The notes below the pieces were generated by a model. That model made no database searches, had not been told where the DNA came from, and was given only the letters and a program-made list of their open reading frames with translations. Made by a program: the position numbers and the translations under genes. Shown piece after piece: positions 46,492-56,247 of a stretch of DNA of 64,000 nt. Origin of the DNA: Oscillatoriales cyanobacterium (GTDB taxonomy: Bacteria > Cyanobacteriota > Cyanobacteriia > Cyanobacteriales > Microcoleaceae). Within the stretch, counting starts at the first letter, position 1, and every line of letters begins with the position of its first letter. Location of the stretch: assembly GCA_004292955.1 (NCBI GenBank), contig RDXX01000040.1:1-64000 (forward strand), read 5' to 3'.

Positions 46492-48390
46492 TTAAGTCGT
46501 CACCAATGCCTTCAGCAGATAAGCGCGAGTTCCTGTTTGGTTTACGCCCTTCGCATCTCTGTAGGTGTAACTGCCATAGGCAGAAATATCGCCAAAGTTA
46601 TTGATGCCAGTAGCGTTAGTTAATGTCACATTCGAGCCGCCAAAGCTCGGATTTGTGAGGATCAAACTGTTCAAGTCTTTGATAGTGCCGTTGTTCCAGA
46701 CAAAAGCGCGGTTTTGAAGGCTCGAATTCTGGGAGACGCCGACCACTTGACCGAATTGGTTGATGCCAGCGGCGGCACCGGTTGCACCGCCAAGGCTGCC
46801 GATGTTGATTTTTTGACCGTTTTGCAAGAGGAAGGGTGAGCTTGTGGCTGTAGCCCCAGTGCCACCGCTCGTACTACCGATGATTTGACCGCTATCGTTG
46901 ATGTCACGGAGAGTGGCTTGTTCTGCCCCAAAGGTGCCGAGGTTGGTTAGTTTATATTTACCGTCTGCGCCTTTTTCCCACAACGCCGCAGTGTTTACGG
47001 TCTTGTCGTTGAGTCCGTCACTGTCAACTTCGCCGACAATTACACTCTTATTGTTAATTCCAACCGCTCTACCTGTGTCACCGCCCAAATCTGGCAGGGG
47101 GTTGATGAAACCTTCGCTTGAATAAAAGGCGCGGGTGCGATTTGAGGCTGTTGAGGTAGAACCGGGCCCGTAGATGTGGCGGCCAGCAATTTCGTTTTTG
47201 TTGTTGATGTCGAAGAAGTAGCTTTCAACACCACCCAAATCGGTGATTTGTAGGGTGTAATCGCCACCAGCCTCCCTTTGCCACAGCAAGCCGCGGTCTG
47301 TGGCTCGACCGGCAAATTCATCACTTGTACCGGCGATCGCACCTAAGTCGTTGATGGCCGCAGTAAAGCCGCCACCACCGCGCTGAGTAACCTCTTTTCC
47401 GGTATTGTCACCGCCGCCATTTTTGATGCCAGTGCTAGTCAGTGGCTTGAACTCCCCATTTTCCCAAACAAATCCTTGATTGCGGAAGCCTGTGCCACTT
47501 ACTTCGGTGGTTTGGGAACGACCAACTATTTGTCCTTTGTCGTTAATAGCATTAGCTTGGGTGGCATTGCCTGTGGGTGCGATCGAACCTAGGTCAATAG
47601 CCTGGTAGCGGTACAGCGGGATATCGTTGGAAAGGAGAGCTTTTTGTACTCCCGTAGCTACGTCTTTGATGGTTGCCAACAAGTCATCTCCGGCTTTGAT
47701 TAGGGTGTTGCCCATTTCGGTGACAAAGGAGAGGAATTGGCCCGCGAGGCTGCCGCCTAAGCGCAGTTTATCTGTACTCCCATTAAATCCAGATATGGTA
47801 ACGGAACCAGGGCCTGCTTCGAGAACGATTTGATCGCTACCATTGCCAAGGGAAACTGTATCGTTGCCAGTTCCTGGTTTGATCAAGTTATCGCCGTCGC
47901 CTGCGTTGATGTTGTCATCGCCGGCACCGGTGTAGATTTGGTCGTTGCCACTACCTGCGGTGACGAAATCGTTGCCACTACCTGTAACCACGCGGTTGTT
48001 GCCTTTGCCTGCGAAGACGCGGTTGTTACCTTCTCCGGCATTGATGATGTCATTGCCTGTTTGAGCGTAGATGGTATCGTCACCTGGGCTGCCGACGATG
48101 CTTTTATTACCTTCGCTAGCGAAGATGCTGGTGGCTTTTGCCCCGGCATTGATGATGTCTTTACCAGTGCCTGCAAAAAGTGTACCGCTGCCATCGCCTG
48201 TGATTAGGCTGTCATTATCTAGTAGTTTAATTTCGCTGGCGGTTCTTTCTGAATTGAGGGTGCTGGGTGAGCCAATCGACTTTGCAATCAGACTATTCAA
48301 CTGCGACAAGTCACTGGATATTCCTAAGTCTGCAATAGCAGTATTGGGAAACAGGGGAAATGATGTATTCAACAAGTTATCGGGAACCAT
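46492..48390 (-). CDS. RTX calcium-binding and HAF-repeat secreted protein
   Basis: 632 residues. The N-terminal third has about eight RTX-type repeats (GTGKDIINAG, GNDFVTAGSGNDQIYTG; about 60-200). The C-terminal two thirds has HAF-type repeats (INDKGQIVGRS...GFVWENG; IDLGGVE; NNKSVIVGE), which form beta propellers in extracellular proteins. Probably exported by type I secretion. Function unknown. No catalytic motif seen. Confidence 0.85.
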   Translation of the reverse strand: MVPDNLLNTSFPLFPNTAIADLGISSDLSQLNSLIAKSIGSPSTLNSERTASEIKLLDNDSLITGDGSGTLFAGTGKDIINAGAKATSIFASEGNKSIVGSPGDDTIYAQTGNDIINAGEGNNRVFAGKGNNRVVTGSGNDFVTAGSGNDQIYTGAGDDNINAGDGDNLIKPGTGNDTVSLGNGSDQIVLEAGPGSVTISGFNGSTDKLRLGGSLAGQFLSFVTEMGNTLIKAGDDLLATIKDVATGVQKALLSNDIPLYRYQAIDLGSIAPTGNATQANAINDKGQIVGRSQTTEVSGTGFRNQGFVWENGEFKPLTSTGIKNGGGDNTGKEVTQRGGGGFTAAINDLGAIAGTSDEFAGRATDRGLLWQREAGGDYTLQITDLGGVESYFFDINNKNEIAGRHIYGPGSTSTASNRTRAFYSSEGFINPLPDLGGDTGRAVGINNKSVIVGEVDSDGLNDKTVNTAALWEKGADGKYKLTNLGTFGAEQATLRDINDSGQIIGSTSGGTGATATSSPFLLQNGQKINIGSLGGATGAAAGINQFGQVVGVSQNSSLQNRAFVWNNGTIKDLNSLILTNPSFGGSNVTLTNATGINNFGDISAYGSYTYRDAKGVNQTGTRAYLLKALVTT

Positions 48391-48592
48391 TAGAAACTCC
48401 TTTGATATGTATGTTTGGGTTGTATTTGAGCGCGTGTAAAACTACACCCTGAAGTTAGACTTTGGGATCAAGATTGATGCTATAATCTCGAAAAAACCTG
48501 ATGAGAATTGAGTCGATGCCGCACTGGAAAAATCTCAAACCTTTTGCAATGACTAAAGGTTCGCCCTGTCCAGTAAATGACTAATATTAGTT

Positions 48593-49330
48593 TTACGGGT
48601 TAACTTCCAATACTCCGCTAGGAGCGAATACTACCGTAAACTTAGCTGCGGGTACTGTCGCCTTGGTGCTGCCTGTCTGGGCAGATTTGAGCAGATTTGG
48701 CAGGGGGGTTTCTTGGGTGTAATCCTTGGCTGGTTGGTTGAGGGGCTCGAAGTTGCCGATCGCCCCGTCTTGACTTGCAGTGACTCGATAGACTAGATTT
48801 TGAGTGAATGTGGGAGTAGCTTGCCAAGTCTGATTTATGCGATCGTACACTTTGAGAGCTAACTCATCTAGTTTGGTGCGATCGGTAATTTCCGCTGTCT
48901 GATTAGTGACCTCAACCGCCTGAACTTCCTGCTTACCTGCTGACACAGGCAATGCTTGGACAGTCTTATCTGTAGGGCTACTCGCAATAGCCGTTTCAGG
49001 AGACTTATTAGCAACAGGTGCAATTTCAGGAGACTTTTCAGGCAGTTTTTTTGTGCTATCAACAGCTAAAGCCGGAGGTGTTGTGCTAGTCGCCATAGCT
49101 GGCTCCGCCGGTTTATTAGCAACAGCATTAACATCTGCTACCTTAGCGGGATCTTTCCCCTCAATTGTCAAAGACTTGACGTAAATACCACGAAACTTTT
49201 CCATTTGAGTGACGCGCCACATGGCAATTGGATAAGTCACGCATACAAGTGTAAAAACTCCTACACAACCCCAAACGAATTTGTGCATCTCCCTCGCCGG
49301 GAGTGGCTTACTTTTTGTTTCCATCATCAA
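48593..49330 (-). CDS. TonB-like single-pass membrane protein
   Basis: 245 residues. One membrane helix (about 17-38), a long Ala/Pro/Lys/Glu linker (about 55-140), and a C-terminal domain (about 150-245) with KVYDRINQTW, LVYRVTASQDGAIGNFEPLN and FTVVFAPSGVLEV. This layout resembles TonB/TolA proteins, but the C-terminal match is by pattern only. It lies 12 bases after the next gene upstream (49343-49816), so the two are an operon. Confidence 0.5.
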   Translation of the reverse strand: MMMETKSKPLPAREMHKFVWGCVGVFTLVCVTYPIAMWRVTQMEKFRGIYVKSLTIEGKDPAKVADVNAVANKPAEPAMATSTTPPALAVDSTKKLPEKSPEIAPVANKSPETAIASSPTDKTVQALPVSAGKQEVQAVEVTNQTAEITDRTKLDELALKVYDRINQTWQATPTFTQNLVYRVTASQDGAIGNFEPLNQPAKDYTQETPLPNLLKSAQTGSTKATVPAAKFTVVFAPSGVLEVNP

Positions 49331-49342
49331 ACCTCGTATTAC

Positions 49343-49816
49343 TTAAATTAACGGCAAATAGGGGAATAAAGGATGCCAAGACATAGCTGTGGAAGCTACT
49401 AACAAAGCAAACATCCAGAAAAATATGGTGCGGCTTTTCACACTCTTATTCTTCCAAATCGCATACAGTATTGGCCAACTGATAAGCCAGCCAACAAGTA
49501 ACATAGTTTCTTTGCCCGTGTAACTGCCGATATTTCCCCACAATTCGCTATCACTCTTGCTTCCGGGAATCCAACTGCCAATATTCCAAACAATTTTTTC
49601 TGTGGCTTTGGATGTGTCGGACAAGTGGTGAGTTACCATCATGACAAAACAGCCAATGCCAGCACTAATTAATGCAGCAGCAGCCGGGCCAGAATTGCTA
49701 GGCGGAGTTTCGGCTCCCTCAGCTAAGCTTTTCGGGAATCGTTTTAAATTATTCCAAAATTTCCCGTAGAAAGGTTCATTATCCGCATGATTTTGGCGGG
49801 ATAATTGTCTGGTCAT
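49343..49816 (-). CDS. Predicted multi-pass membrane protein
   Basis: 157 residues. Three hydrophobic helices (about 46-64, 99-120, 130-150) with HH at SDTSKATEKI's left (VTHHLSD). No family recognised. Operon with the TonB-like gene. The upstream gene 50013-50645 is on the same strand. Confidence 0.65.
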   Translation of the reverse strand: MTRQLSRQNHADNEPFYGKFWNNLKRFPKSLAEGAETPPSNSGPAAAALISAGIGCFVMMVTHHLSDTSKATEKIVWNIGSWIPGSKSDSELWGNIGSYTGKETMLLVGWLISWPILYAIWKNKSVKSRTIFFWMFALLVASTAMSWHPLFPYLPLI

Positions 49817-49879
49817 TGCTAAAATCTCCTAAGTTTGGGAATTGCTCATTAGCTGTTGCTAATAGTGTCAAATAACCGC

Positions 49880-49975
49880 AGAAAAATATTCTATGTCAAC
49901 AGGCAAGATGCCTGTTCCACAAAAAATAAATTTTCTTGTGGGGTGGGCTTCTAGCCCGCACATAAAAAGATTATT
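49880..49975. repeat. AACAGGCAAGATGCCTGTTCC and GGGTGGGCTTCTAGCCC repeats
   Basis: Two adjacent short palindromes of the family seen at 8030 and 62574, between the two membrane protein genes. Confidence 0.6.
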
Positions 49976-50012
49976 GCGAATAGTGCAAAATCTTAGATAA
50001 ACTAACTATTTA

Positions 50013-50645
50013 CTAGAGAGCGCGAATTTTGGCAACACCAAGTCCGCTCACCATGCCGCCCATTGCAAAAAACATGATTCCCATCAAAGCTACACAAGTA
50101 GCTGTTAAAACTGGGCGATTTTTTTTGTCTAAAATTGAGTCGCCGTAGTACCACAAAATCCAGGTACAAGCTACTGCTAATGGCAATGTAAATAGCACGG
50201 TAAATTCGTGATATTCCATCAAAATGTACTGGACTAAAGGCGAGTTTGATTTCAGCCAAGCACGAGCTCCGCCAAAATCTGCGCCTGCTCGATAGCGCAT
50301 ATATGATAAGTTGCCGGTAGCAATGGCTAAAAAACTCAAAAGAGTTGACCAAAAGGCTAATGTACGCATTTGTGGCAAGATTTTACCGACTCCCCGTAGC
50401 AAGGGAAATGCTAAGTGTCCGGTATAAGCCATGACTACTAATGCCAACATTGAACCCATGCCGTGAATGGTTCCCATCCATCGCTGCCAAGGGCTGGGAT
50501 GGAGTAGGTTAACGAAAGGCATAAACAGAAATAAACCAGCGGATAAAATGCTCAGCCCGTAGACAGAAACTTGAGCAATATCTAATTGTCTGGGAAATTC
50601 AGATGGAACTAAATCGGTAGTTGATTTTTCGATTGAATTTTGCAC
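50013..50645 (-). CDS. Predicted five- or six-helix membrane protein with conserved His
   Basis: 210 residues. Hydrophobic helices at about 28-48, 65-84, 98-118, 143-165 and 180-203. His in GTIHGMG, YTGHLAF and MEYHEF lie in or next to helices, a pattern fitting haem or metal binding. No named family recognised. First gene of a minus-strand set, divergent from the Co/Ni transporter. Confidence 0.65.
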   Translation of the reverse strand: MQNSIEKSTTDLVPSEFPRQLDIAQVSVYGLSILSAGLFLFMPFVNLLHPSPWQRWMGTIHGMGSMLALVVMAYTGHLAFPLLRGVGKILPQMRTLAFWSTLLSFLAIATGNLSYMRYRAGADFGGARAWLKSNSPLVQYILMEYHEFTVLFTLPLAVACTWILWYYGDSILDKKNRPVLTATCVALMGIMFFAMGGMVSGLGVAKIRAL

Positions 50646-51027
50646 CGCTATCGGGCCTCATTGAGTTTGGATTGTTCGGGAACGTATTTGAGAATAGTTG
50701 CATTAGTATTTTGACTTTCTTGAGAATACAAGCCGTGCGGAGGAGTCGATCGCACATTCACGCGATCGATCGCCTTAAAATACTGCTAAAAGGACATTAA
50801 CTAGCAATAGAATCCGGCTTTTTAGTTTTTAGAGCACCCAAAACTTTTACTTTTACTGCTTACTCGGCATTTCTACCGCTTCTTTTAGAAAGCAAGTAAT
50901 GCAACTAATTCTCAAGAACAGATAATAAGGGACATTATTGACTTTTAGTCTTTTGTTAATTTTATTTTAAGATTTGCGTCAAAGCTTGATTCTTCAGGGA
51001 TTTTACTGCCAGGTCGATCGCGAATTA
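50646..51027. other. Divergent promoter region
   Basis: About 380 bases without a gene. Rich in CGATCG near 50745-50775. No other feature seen until the palindrome at 51028. Confidence 0.45.
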
Positions 51028-51044
51028 TTGATAATAGTTATCAA
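51028..51044. promoter_or_regulatory. Perfect 7-3-7 palindrome upstream of cbiM
   Basis: TTGATAA-TAG-TTATCAA, about 125 bases before the cbiM ATG. The size and AT-rich GATAA/TTATC core resemble operators of Fur-family metalloregulators (Fur, Zur, Nur). Metal specificity cannot be read from the site. Confidence 0.55.
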
Positions 51045-51166
51045 AAAGCCGATAATACGTGGCTTCTGAAACCAAAATCGGCAAAAATCCCCCCAGAGGG
51101 GATTGTAAAGTTTTGTAAAAAATAGTTGACTAAAAGGTTGGGAGTTCTCATGTTTTGGAGATATCG

Positions 51167-52093
51167 ATGCACATACCTGATGGTTTTCTTTCACCGCCCG
51201 TAGCAATTGCCACGGGCATAGCAAGCGCAGCATTTATTGCAGTTGCCCTAAATCGAACCCGCGCCAGTCTTGGGTTGCGACAAGCTCCAGTCATGGGTTT
51301 AACCACGGCTTTTGTGTTTGCGGCCCAGATGATTAACTTTCCTGTAGCAGGTGGCACCAGCGGGCACTTGTTGGGAGGCGCACTAGCTTCCGTGGTTTTG
51401 GGTAGCCCTTGGGCGGCAACTCTGGCGATGAGTACGGTTTTTATAATTCAGAGCGTCTTGTTTGCGGATGGGGGCATCACCGCACTGGGAGCGAATATTT
51501 TTAATATGGGGCTAGTCGGAATTTGGGTGGGTTGGTGGCTGTTGCAGCCATTGCAGCAACTATTGGGAGGTTCCAGAAATCGTTTGCCGCTAGCTGCGGG
51601 GATTGCAGCCGCTCTCAGCGTTGTTGCTGCTTCGATTTGTGTGGCGATTGAATTGGCAATTTCGGGCACAGTAGAGCTGAATATCGCATTGCCAGCAATG
51701 GTAGGTATTCATATTTTAATTGGGATTGGTGAAGGGCTAATTACAGGCGGTGTTTTAACTTATCTCGTGAAAGTACGGCCGGATTTGTTACCAGGAGAAC
51801 AGCCACAATTACAGAAATGGTTAGTGCCAGTAATTGGGGTGTTATTAATTAGTGGCGTGCTTTCATTGTTTGCTTCAAGTTGGCCTGATGGGTTAGAAGC
51901 GGTAGCAGAACAATACGGTTTTAAAGATAAAGAAGCTGTGGCGATTGAGATTCCAACTCCTCTCGCTGGTTACGGTGTTAAAGGATTAGAAGAACAACCA
52001 ATAGGTACTAGCATTGCTGGAGTTTTAGGCTCTGCTATTTGTTTCGGTACGGCTTTTGGGATTGCTCAGTTGGTGAAATCTAAAGATGCTTAA
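51167..52093 (+). CDS. cbiM: Co/Ni ECF transporter component CbiM fused to CbiN-like domain
   Basis: 308 residues from ATG 51167 with TTGGAG upstream. The N-terminus MHIPDGFLSPP includes His2, the metal-binding signature of CbiM/NikM. Six or seven helices follow. After about residue 225 a CbiN/NikN-like domain contains SSWPDGLEAVA, the PDGLE motif, so M and N parts are fused. It imports cobalt or nickel. Overlaps cbiQ by 8 bases. Confidence 0.92.
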   Translation: MHIPDGFLSPPVAIATGIASAAFIAVALNRTRASLGLRQAPVMGLTTAFVFAAQMINFPVAGGTSGHLLGGALASVVLGSPWAATLAMSTVFIIQSVLFADGGITALGANIFNMGLVGIWVGWWLLQPLQQLLGGSRNRLPLAAGIAAALSVVAASICVAIELAISGTVELNIALPAMVGIHILIGIGEGLITGGVLTYLVKVRPDLLPGEQPQLQKWLVPVIGVLLISGVLSLFASSWPDGLEAVAEQYGFKDKEAVAIEIPTPLAGYGVKGLEEQPIGTSIAGVLGSAICFGTAFGIAQLVKSKDA

Positions 52094-52742
52094 ACTTTCC
52101 ATACCTTTTCGATTGCGACTGTCTCTCACAATTGTGATTGGGATTGGTTTTATGAAGACAGGTGCTTGGCTGTGGCTGGGCATTTATGGGGCGATCGCAC
52201 TTTTTTGGTCACTTTGGCTGAAAGCACCGCTGCGAACCCTGCTGCAACTATTAGGAGCAGAATTAATTTTCCTCTCCTTATTAGTGCTACCACAAGGTTG
52301 GGAACGAGCGAGTTTTCTGTTGCTGCGTTCCCTCATTTGCTTGCTAGTTATGAACAGTTTTCTGCTAACTTTGCCGCCACACAGCTTCGGAATTGCCCTG
52401 AAAGGATTGCCCCTACCAGCAGGCTTACAAGAGATTGTGCTTTTAGCTGGACAATACTTAGAAATATTGCTCGCAGAAGTCAACCGGATGAAACGATCCG
52501 CTCAACTGCGAGGTTTGTCGGGTAGCGTGGGATGGCTGAGATACGCCAGTGCTTCGATGATAGGAGCGCTTTATTTGCGAAGTCTCGATCGCGCCGAGAG
52601 AGTCCACGCAGCCATGATGATTCGTGGCTACAAAGGCAGTTTGCCCGCCGACTCAAAATCAACACCAAAAGAGCGACTCTGGCTGACAGTCACGATTTTA
52701 ACCGCAGCCGGATTAACAATAGCTTCTTACGGTAATTGGTAA
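52086..52742 (+). CDS. cbiQ: ECF transporter T component CbiQ
   Basis: 218 residues, five or six helices. The coupling helix motif RGLSG and a later MIRGYKG, typical of CbiQ, are present. Translational coupling with cbiM is likely. The last residues GNW and the stop codon come from the following heptamer array. Confidence 0.9.
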   Translation: MLKLSIPFRLRLSLTIVIGIGFMKTGAWLWLGIYGAIALFWSLWLKAPLRTLLQLLGAELIFLSLLVLPQGWERASFLLLRSLICLLVMNSFLLTLPPHSFGIALKGLPLPAGLQEIVLLAGQYLEILLAEVNRMKRSAQLRGLSGSVGWLRYASASMIGALYLRSLDRAERVHAAMMIRGYKGSLPADSKSTPKERLWLTVTILTAAGLTIASYGNW

Positions 52743-52822
52743 TTGGTAATTGGTAATTGGTAATTGGTAATTGGTAATTGGTAATTGGTAATTGGTAATT
52801 GGTAATTGGTAATTGGTAATTG
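52731..52822. repeat. Heptamer array (ATTGGTA)n
   Basis: About thirteen perfect units. The array starts inside cbiQ and supplies its stop. Confidence 0.9.
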
Positions 52823-52924
52823 TTACTTCTTCCCTCTTGCTTCTTCCTTTTCTCTTTCCCTCTCTGCGGCCTCTGCGGTCTCTGCGGCTAAATACTCTTA
52901 ATCCTAAAATTGAGGTAAATAAAA

Positions 52925-53659
52925 TTGACTAATCTCAAAGTTGTGCCAACAATCGAAGTACAAGACTTAGTATTCGGATATCCGCAGCAAAAACCTGTAT
53001 TGCAAGGAATTTCCTTCACCTTACAACCGGGAGAAAGAGTTGCCTTACTTGGTTTGACAGGCGCTGGAAAAAGCACTTTGCTGGAAAATTTAATCGGCTT
53101 AAAAATGCCACAATCTGGCGAGGTGAGAGTGCAGGGAACTAAGCTGGAACAGGCAACTTTATCGGAAGCGCGTAAGCAGATTGGATTTTGTTTTCAAGAT
53201 GCGAATGACCAGCTATTTATGCCGACTATTTTAGAGGATGTGATGTTCGGGCCACGCAATTATGGAGTACCAGAGGGAGTTGCGCGCGATCGGGCTTTAG
53301 CACTATTAGACGAATTCCGTTTGGTTGAATTTGCCAACCGTTCGGCCCACGAGCTTTCTGGGGGTCAAAGAAGGTTGGCAGCATTAGCTGCAATTTTAGC
53401 ATTAGAGCCGGCAATTTTAATTTTGGATGAGCCTACAAATGGACTAGATCCGTCGTGGCGGAGGCATTTGGCTAAGGTTTTGTCGCAATTGCCGATCGAG
53501 GTAATTTTGATCGCTTCCCACGATTTGAACTGGATTGGGAAAACGACTCAAAGGGCGTTAGTCTTGGCTGATGGTCAGATTCGGGTGGATGAACAAACTC
53601 AAGAATTGCTCAAAGATCGATCGACTCTTGAATATTACAATTTACCGCCAGATTGGTAA
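52925..53659 (+). CDS. cbiO: ECF transporter ATP-binding protein CbiO
   Basis: 244 residues. Start TTG at 52925, since no ATG lies near the conserved opening IEVQDLVFGY. Walker A GLTGAGKST, Q-loop CFQDANDQLF, signature LSGGQRRLAA, Walker B ILILDEPTNGLDP and switch His in ASHDLNWI are all present. Powers the CbiMQ transporter. Final residues PPDW run into a heptamer array. Confidence 0.93.
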   Translation: MTNLKVVPTIEVQDLVFGYPQQKPVLQGISFTLQPGERVALLGLTGAGKSTLLENLIGLKMPQSGEVRVQGTKLEQATLSEARKQIGFCFQDANDQLFMPTILEDVMFGPRNYGVPEGVARDRALALLDEFRLVEFANRSAHELSGGQRRLAALAAILALEPAILILDEPTNGLDPSWRRHLAKVLSQLPIEVILIASHDLNWIGKTTQRALVLADGQIRVDEQTQELLKDRSTLEYYNLPPDW

Positions 53660-53788
53660 TTAGTAATTAGTCATTAGTCATTGGTCATTGGTCATTAGTC
53701 ATTAGTCATTAGTCATTAGTCATTAGTCATTAGTCATTGGTAATTTGAACCAACTGTCAACTGTCAACTGTCAACTGTCAACTGTCAA
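53652..53788. repeat. Adjoining heptamer arrays, ATTAGTC then AACTGTC
   Basis: About twelve ATTAGTC/ATTGGTC units from the end of cbiO, then about five AACTGTC units (TTGACAG reversed). The array supplies the cbiO stop codon. Confidence 0.9.
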
Positions 53789-53797
53789 TGGCTTTGA

Positions 53798-54802
53798 TTA
53801 AAGCTGGAATTTGCGAACAGTCTCGTTGTACAGATGAATAGCTAAATCCCGAAGAACTTCTTCATTCTCAATATGACTTCCTAATTTCTGTTTCGCCGAG
53901 TTGATGCACATTTGCATTAAGTCGGCGGAACTTTCGACGTAAAGCGCGATCGCCCTTTGCTGTTCTTCAAAACCAATCTCGACTTCCCCGAGCATTGGTA
54001 CCGATTGACAATTAGCAGATTGGTCTAAGTTTGCCCCAATTCTTTCCTGTTTTCTCCTTTGCACTTCCTCGGAAAAACCAGAAGCAATTATCCCTGCGGG
54101 TAGCGCAAAAATCCCGATTCCCAAAAATGCTAAAATTGCTCCTAAAAATTTACCTAAAGGAGTGATAGGATAAATATCGCCGTAGCCGACAGTCGTCAAT
54201 GTCACAACTCCCCACCACATTGAATCGAGGATACTCCCAAAAGCTTTGGGATGCGCTTCGTATTCAACAAAATACATGATGCTAGAGGCAAATATTAACA
54301 GAATGAAAACTGCAAAAGCTGTGGCGATTAATTCTTCTTTTTTTGCGTACAATACTGCTCCCATAGTTCGCACTGAGTGTGAATAACGGCTCATTTTTAG
54401 CAGCCGTAACAAACGCAACAGGCGAATTAAATTGATGAAGCTTAACTCGGGAAATAACAGCACTGTAAAAAATGGCAATATTGAAACTAAATCTATTAGA
54501 CTTAGTGGTGTCAGACTGTATCTCAATCTTCCCCAAAGCGGGTGGCTATATCTGCGATCTACTGTACATACCCACAGCCTCAAACCATATTCTATTGTAA
54601 ATACTAAGGATGCAACAATTTCGATCTTTTCTAGAATACTTTTTTGTTCTTGGGAGAAACTGGGGGAAGTAGAAGCAATAAAAGCTGCAACATTTATCAG
54701 AATCAAACCAGTGATAATAATATTGCCTGCTAAGCTGTATAAATTGCTACGCTCTGAACCTTCTAAGATTTCATGAATTATTGGTCTGAGTTGTTTTTGC
54801 AC
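53798..54802 (-). CDS. Voltage-gated K+ channel-type ion transporter
   Basis: 334 residues. Helices S1-S6 are visible, with a positively charged S4 (LIRLLRLLRLLKMSRY, about 125-140) and the selectivity filter TTVGYGD (203-209) in a single pore loop, so it is K+-selective Kv type. A cytoplasmic C-terminal tail (about 245-334) is helical. Assembles as a tetramer. Confidence 0.95.
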   Translation of the reverse strand: MQKQLRPIIHEILEGSERSNLYSLAGNIIITGLILINVAAFIASTSPSFSQEQKSILEKIEIVASLVFTIEYGLRLWVCTVDRRYSHPLWGRLRYSLTPLSLIDLVSILPFFTVLLFPELSFINLIRLLRLLRLLKMSRYSHSVRTMGAVLYAKKEELIATAFAVFILLIFASSIMYFVEYEAHPKAFGSILDSMWWGVVTLTTVGYGDIYPITPLGKFLGAILAFLGIGIFALPAGIIASGFSEEVQRRKQERIGANLDQSANCQSVPMLGEVEIGFEEQQRAIALYVESSADLMQMCINSAKQKLGSHIENEEVLRDLAIHLYNETVRKFQL

Positions 54803-55046
54803 CTGAGTTTCTCCTAAACAATTAGCAATTCATGCTCGCCCTTTACCATAGCTTAAGAAGTTTTTTTGAAAACGTCAGTAGGATTTGTGAGGAGGGCTAA
54901 AAATCTGGTTATTTCAGAGATGTTTTCGTTGCAAAACTCCATATTGATCGGGGAAAGTGGGTGGTTTGGGGCAACGGCATTTTAGTAAAATTTAGAGTTA
55001 ATCTGGAAGGAATCGCCAACTATTACTGGATTTGCAGGCAAACATC

Positions 55047-56051
55047 ATGAAGGTAGCCGTATTCAGCACCAAATCCTACGATCGCACTTTTCTGACAGCA
55101 GCCAACGCCGACAAACACGAGTTGGTGTTTTTTGAACCGCGCCTCAACCTGGAAACTAGCGTTTTAGCTGCGGGATTTCCGGCAGTCTGCGCGTTCGTTA
55201 ACGATAGTTTAGACGCAAAAACGCTCGAGACGATCGCCCAAAACGGTGTCCGCTTACTGGCGCTGCGATCGGCCGGATTCAATCATGTCGATTTAGCAGC
55301 AGCCCGCGATTTAGGCTTAACTCTTGTCCGAGTTCCCGCTTATTCTCCCTACGCCGTCGCCGAACACGCAGTCGCAATGATTTTGTCCCTCAACCGCAAA
55401 ATCCACCGCGCCTACAACCGAGTCCGCGAAGGGAATTTTGCCCTAGACGGCTTGTTGGGTTTTGACCTCTACGGTAAAACGGTGGGAATCGTCGGAACTG
55501 GCAAAATAGGCGCGCTAACTGCCAAAATTCTGCACGGATTCGGCTGTCGCTTGCTGGGATACGATGTTTCCCCAAACCCCGATTGCTTAGCCTTGGGGAT
55601 GGAATACGTGGCGCTGGCCCAACTGTTCGCCAACTCTGATATTGTCAGCCTCCACTGTCCGCTGATACCAGAAACTTATCATTTAATCGGTGCAGAGGCG
55701 ATCGGGCAAATGAAACCGGGGATGATGTTGATCAATACCAGTCGCGGTCAGTTGATCGACACTAAAGCTGTTACCAAAGGACTGAAGTCTGGTAGAATTG
55801 GCTACCTCGGCTTAGATGTTTACGAACAAGAGACGGATCTGTTTTTTGAGGATTTGTCAAATCAGGTGATTCAAGACGACGTATTTCAGCGCTTGCTGAC
55901 TTTCCCCAACGTCCTGATTACCGGACATCAAGCTTTTTTCACCGAGGAAGCGTTGCAAAATATCGCTGAAACCACGATCGGCAATATCACCGATTTTGAA
56001 CAAGGGCGCACTTGTCCCAATCAAATCGACCTCAGGGAAGTGAAAAAATGA
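55047..56051 (+). CDS. ldhA: D-lactate dehydrogenase, 2-hydroxyacid dehydrogenase family
   Basis: 334 residues from ATG 55047. NAD-binding GIVGTGKIG (about 147-155), catalytic Arg in TSRGQ (233), Glu in YEQE (about 262) and His in GHQAF (294). Reduces pyruvate to D-lactate in fermentation; length and motifs match D-LDH rather than other hydroxyacid dehydrogenases. Confidence 0.92.
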   Translation: MKVAVFSTKSYDRTFLTAANADKHELVFFEPRLNLETSVLAAGFPAVCAFVNDSLDAKTLETIAQNGVRLLALRSAGFNHVDLAAARDLGLTLVRVPAYSPYAVAEHAVAMILSLNRKIHRAYNRVREGNFALDGLLGFDLYGKTVGIVGTGKIGALTAKILHGFGCRLLGYDVSPNPDCLALGMEYVALAQLFANSDIVSLHCPLIPETYHLIGAEAIGQMKPGMMLINTSRGQLIDTKAVTKGLKSGRIGYLGLDVYEQETDLFFEDLSNQVIQDDVFQRLLTFPNVLITGHQAFFTEEALQNIAETTIGNITDFEQGRTCPNQIDLREVKK

Positions 56052-56247
56052 GTCAAAAGAGCGATTTGTCAACGGAGGCAATTGTTTAAAATCAACCCAT
56101 ATCGTTATTTTTGCTTGCAATTGGTGAAGCTCTGCCTTAATCTCATCAATTAGCCCCAGCAGCCTGAATGCTTTGCTAATTGCCAGATAATCATATTGGC
56201 AGCAACTCAAAGCGTGCAATTTTACTTGACAACGGAGGAATTATCCC

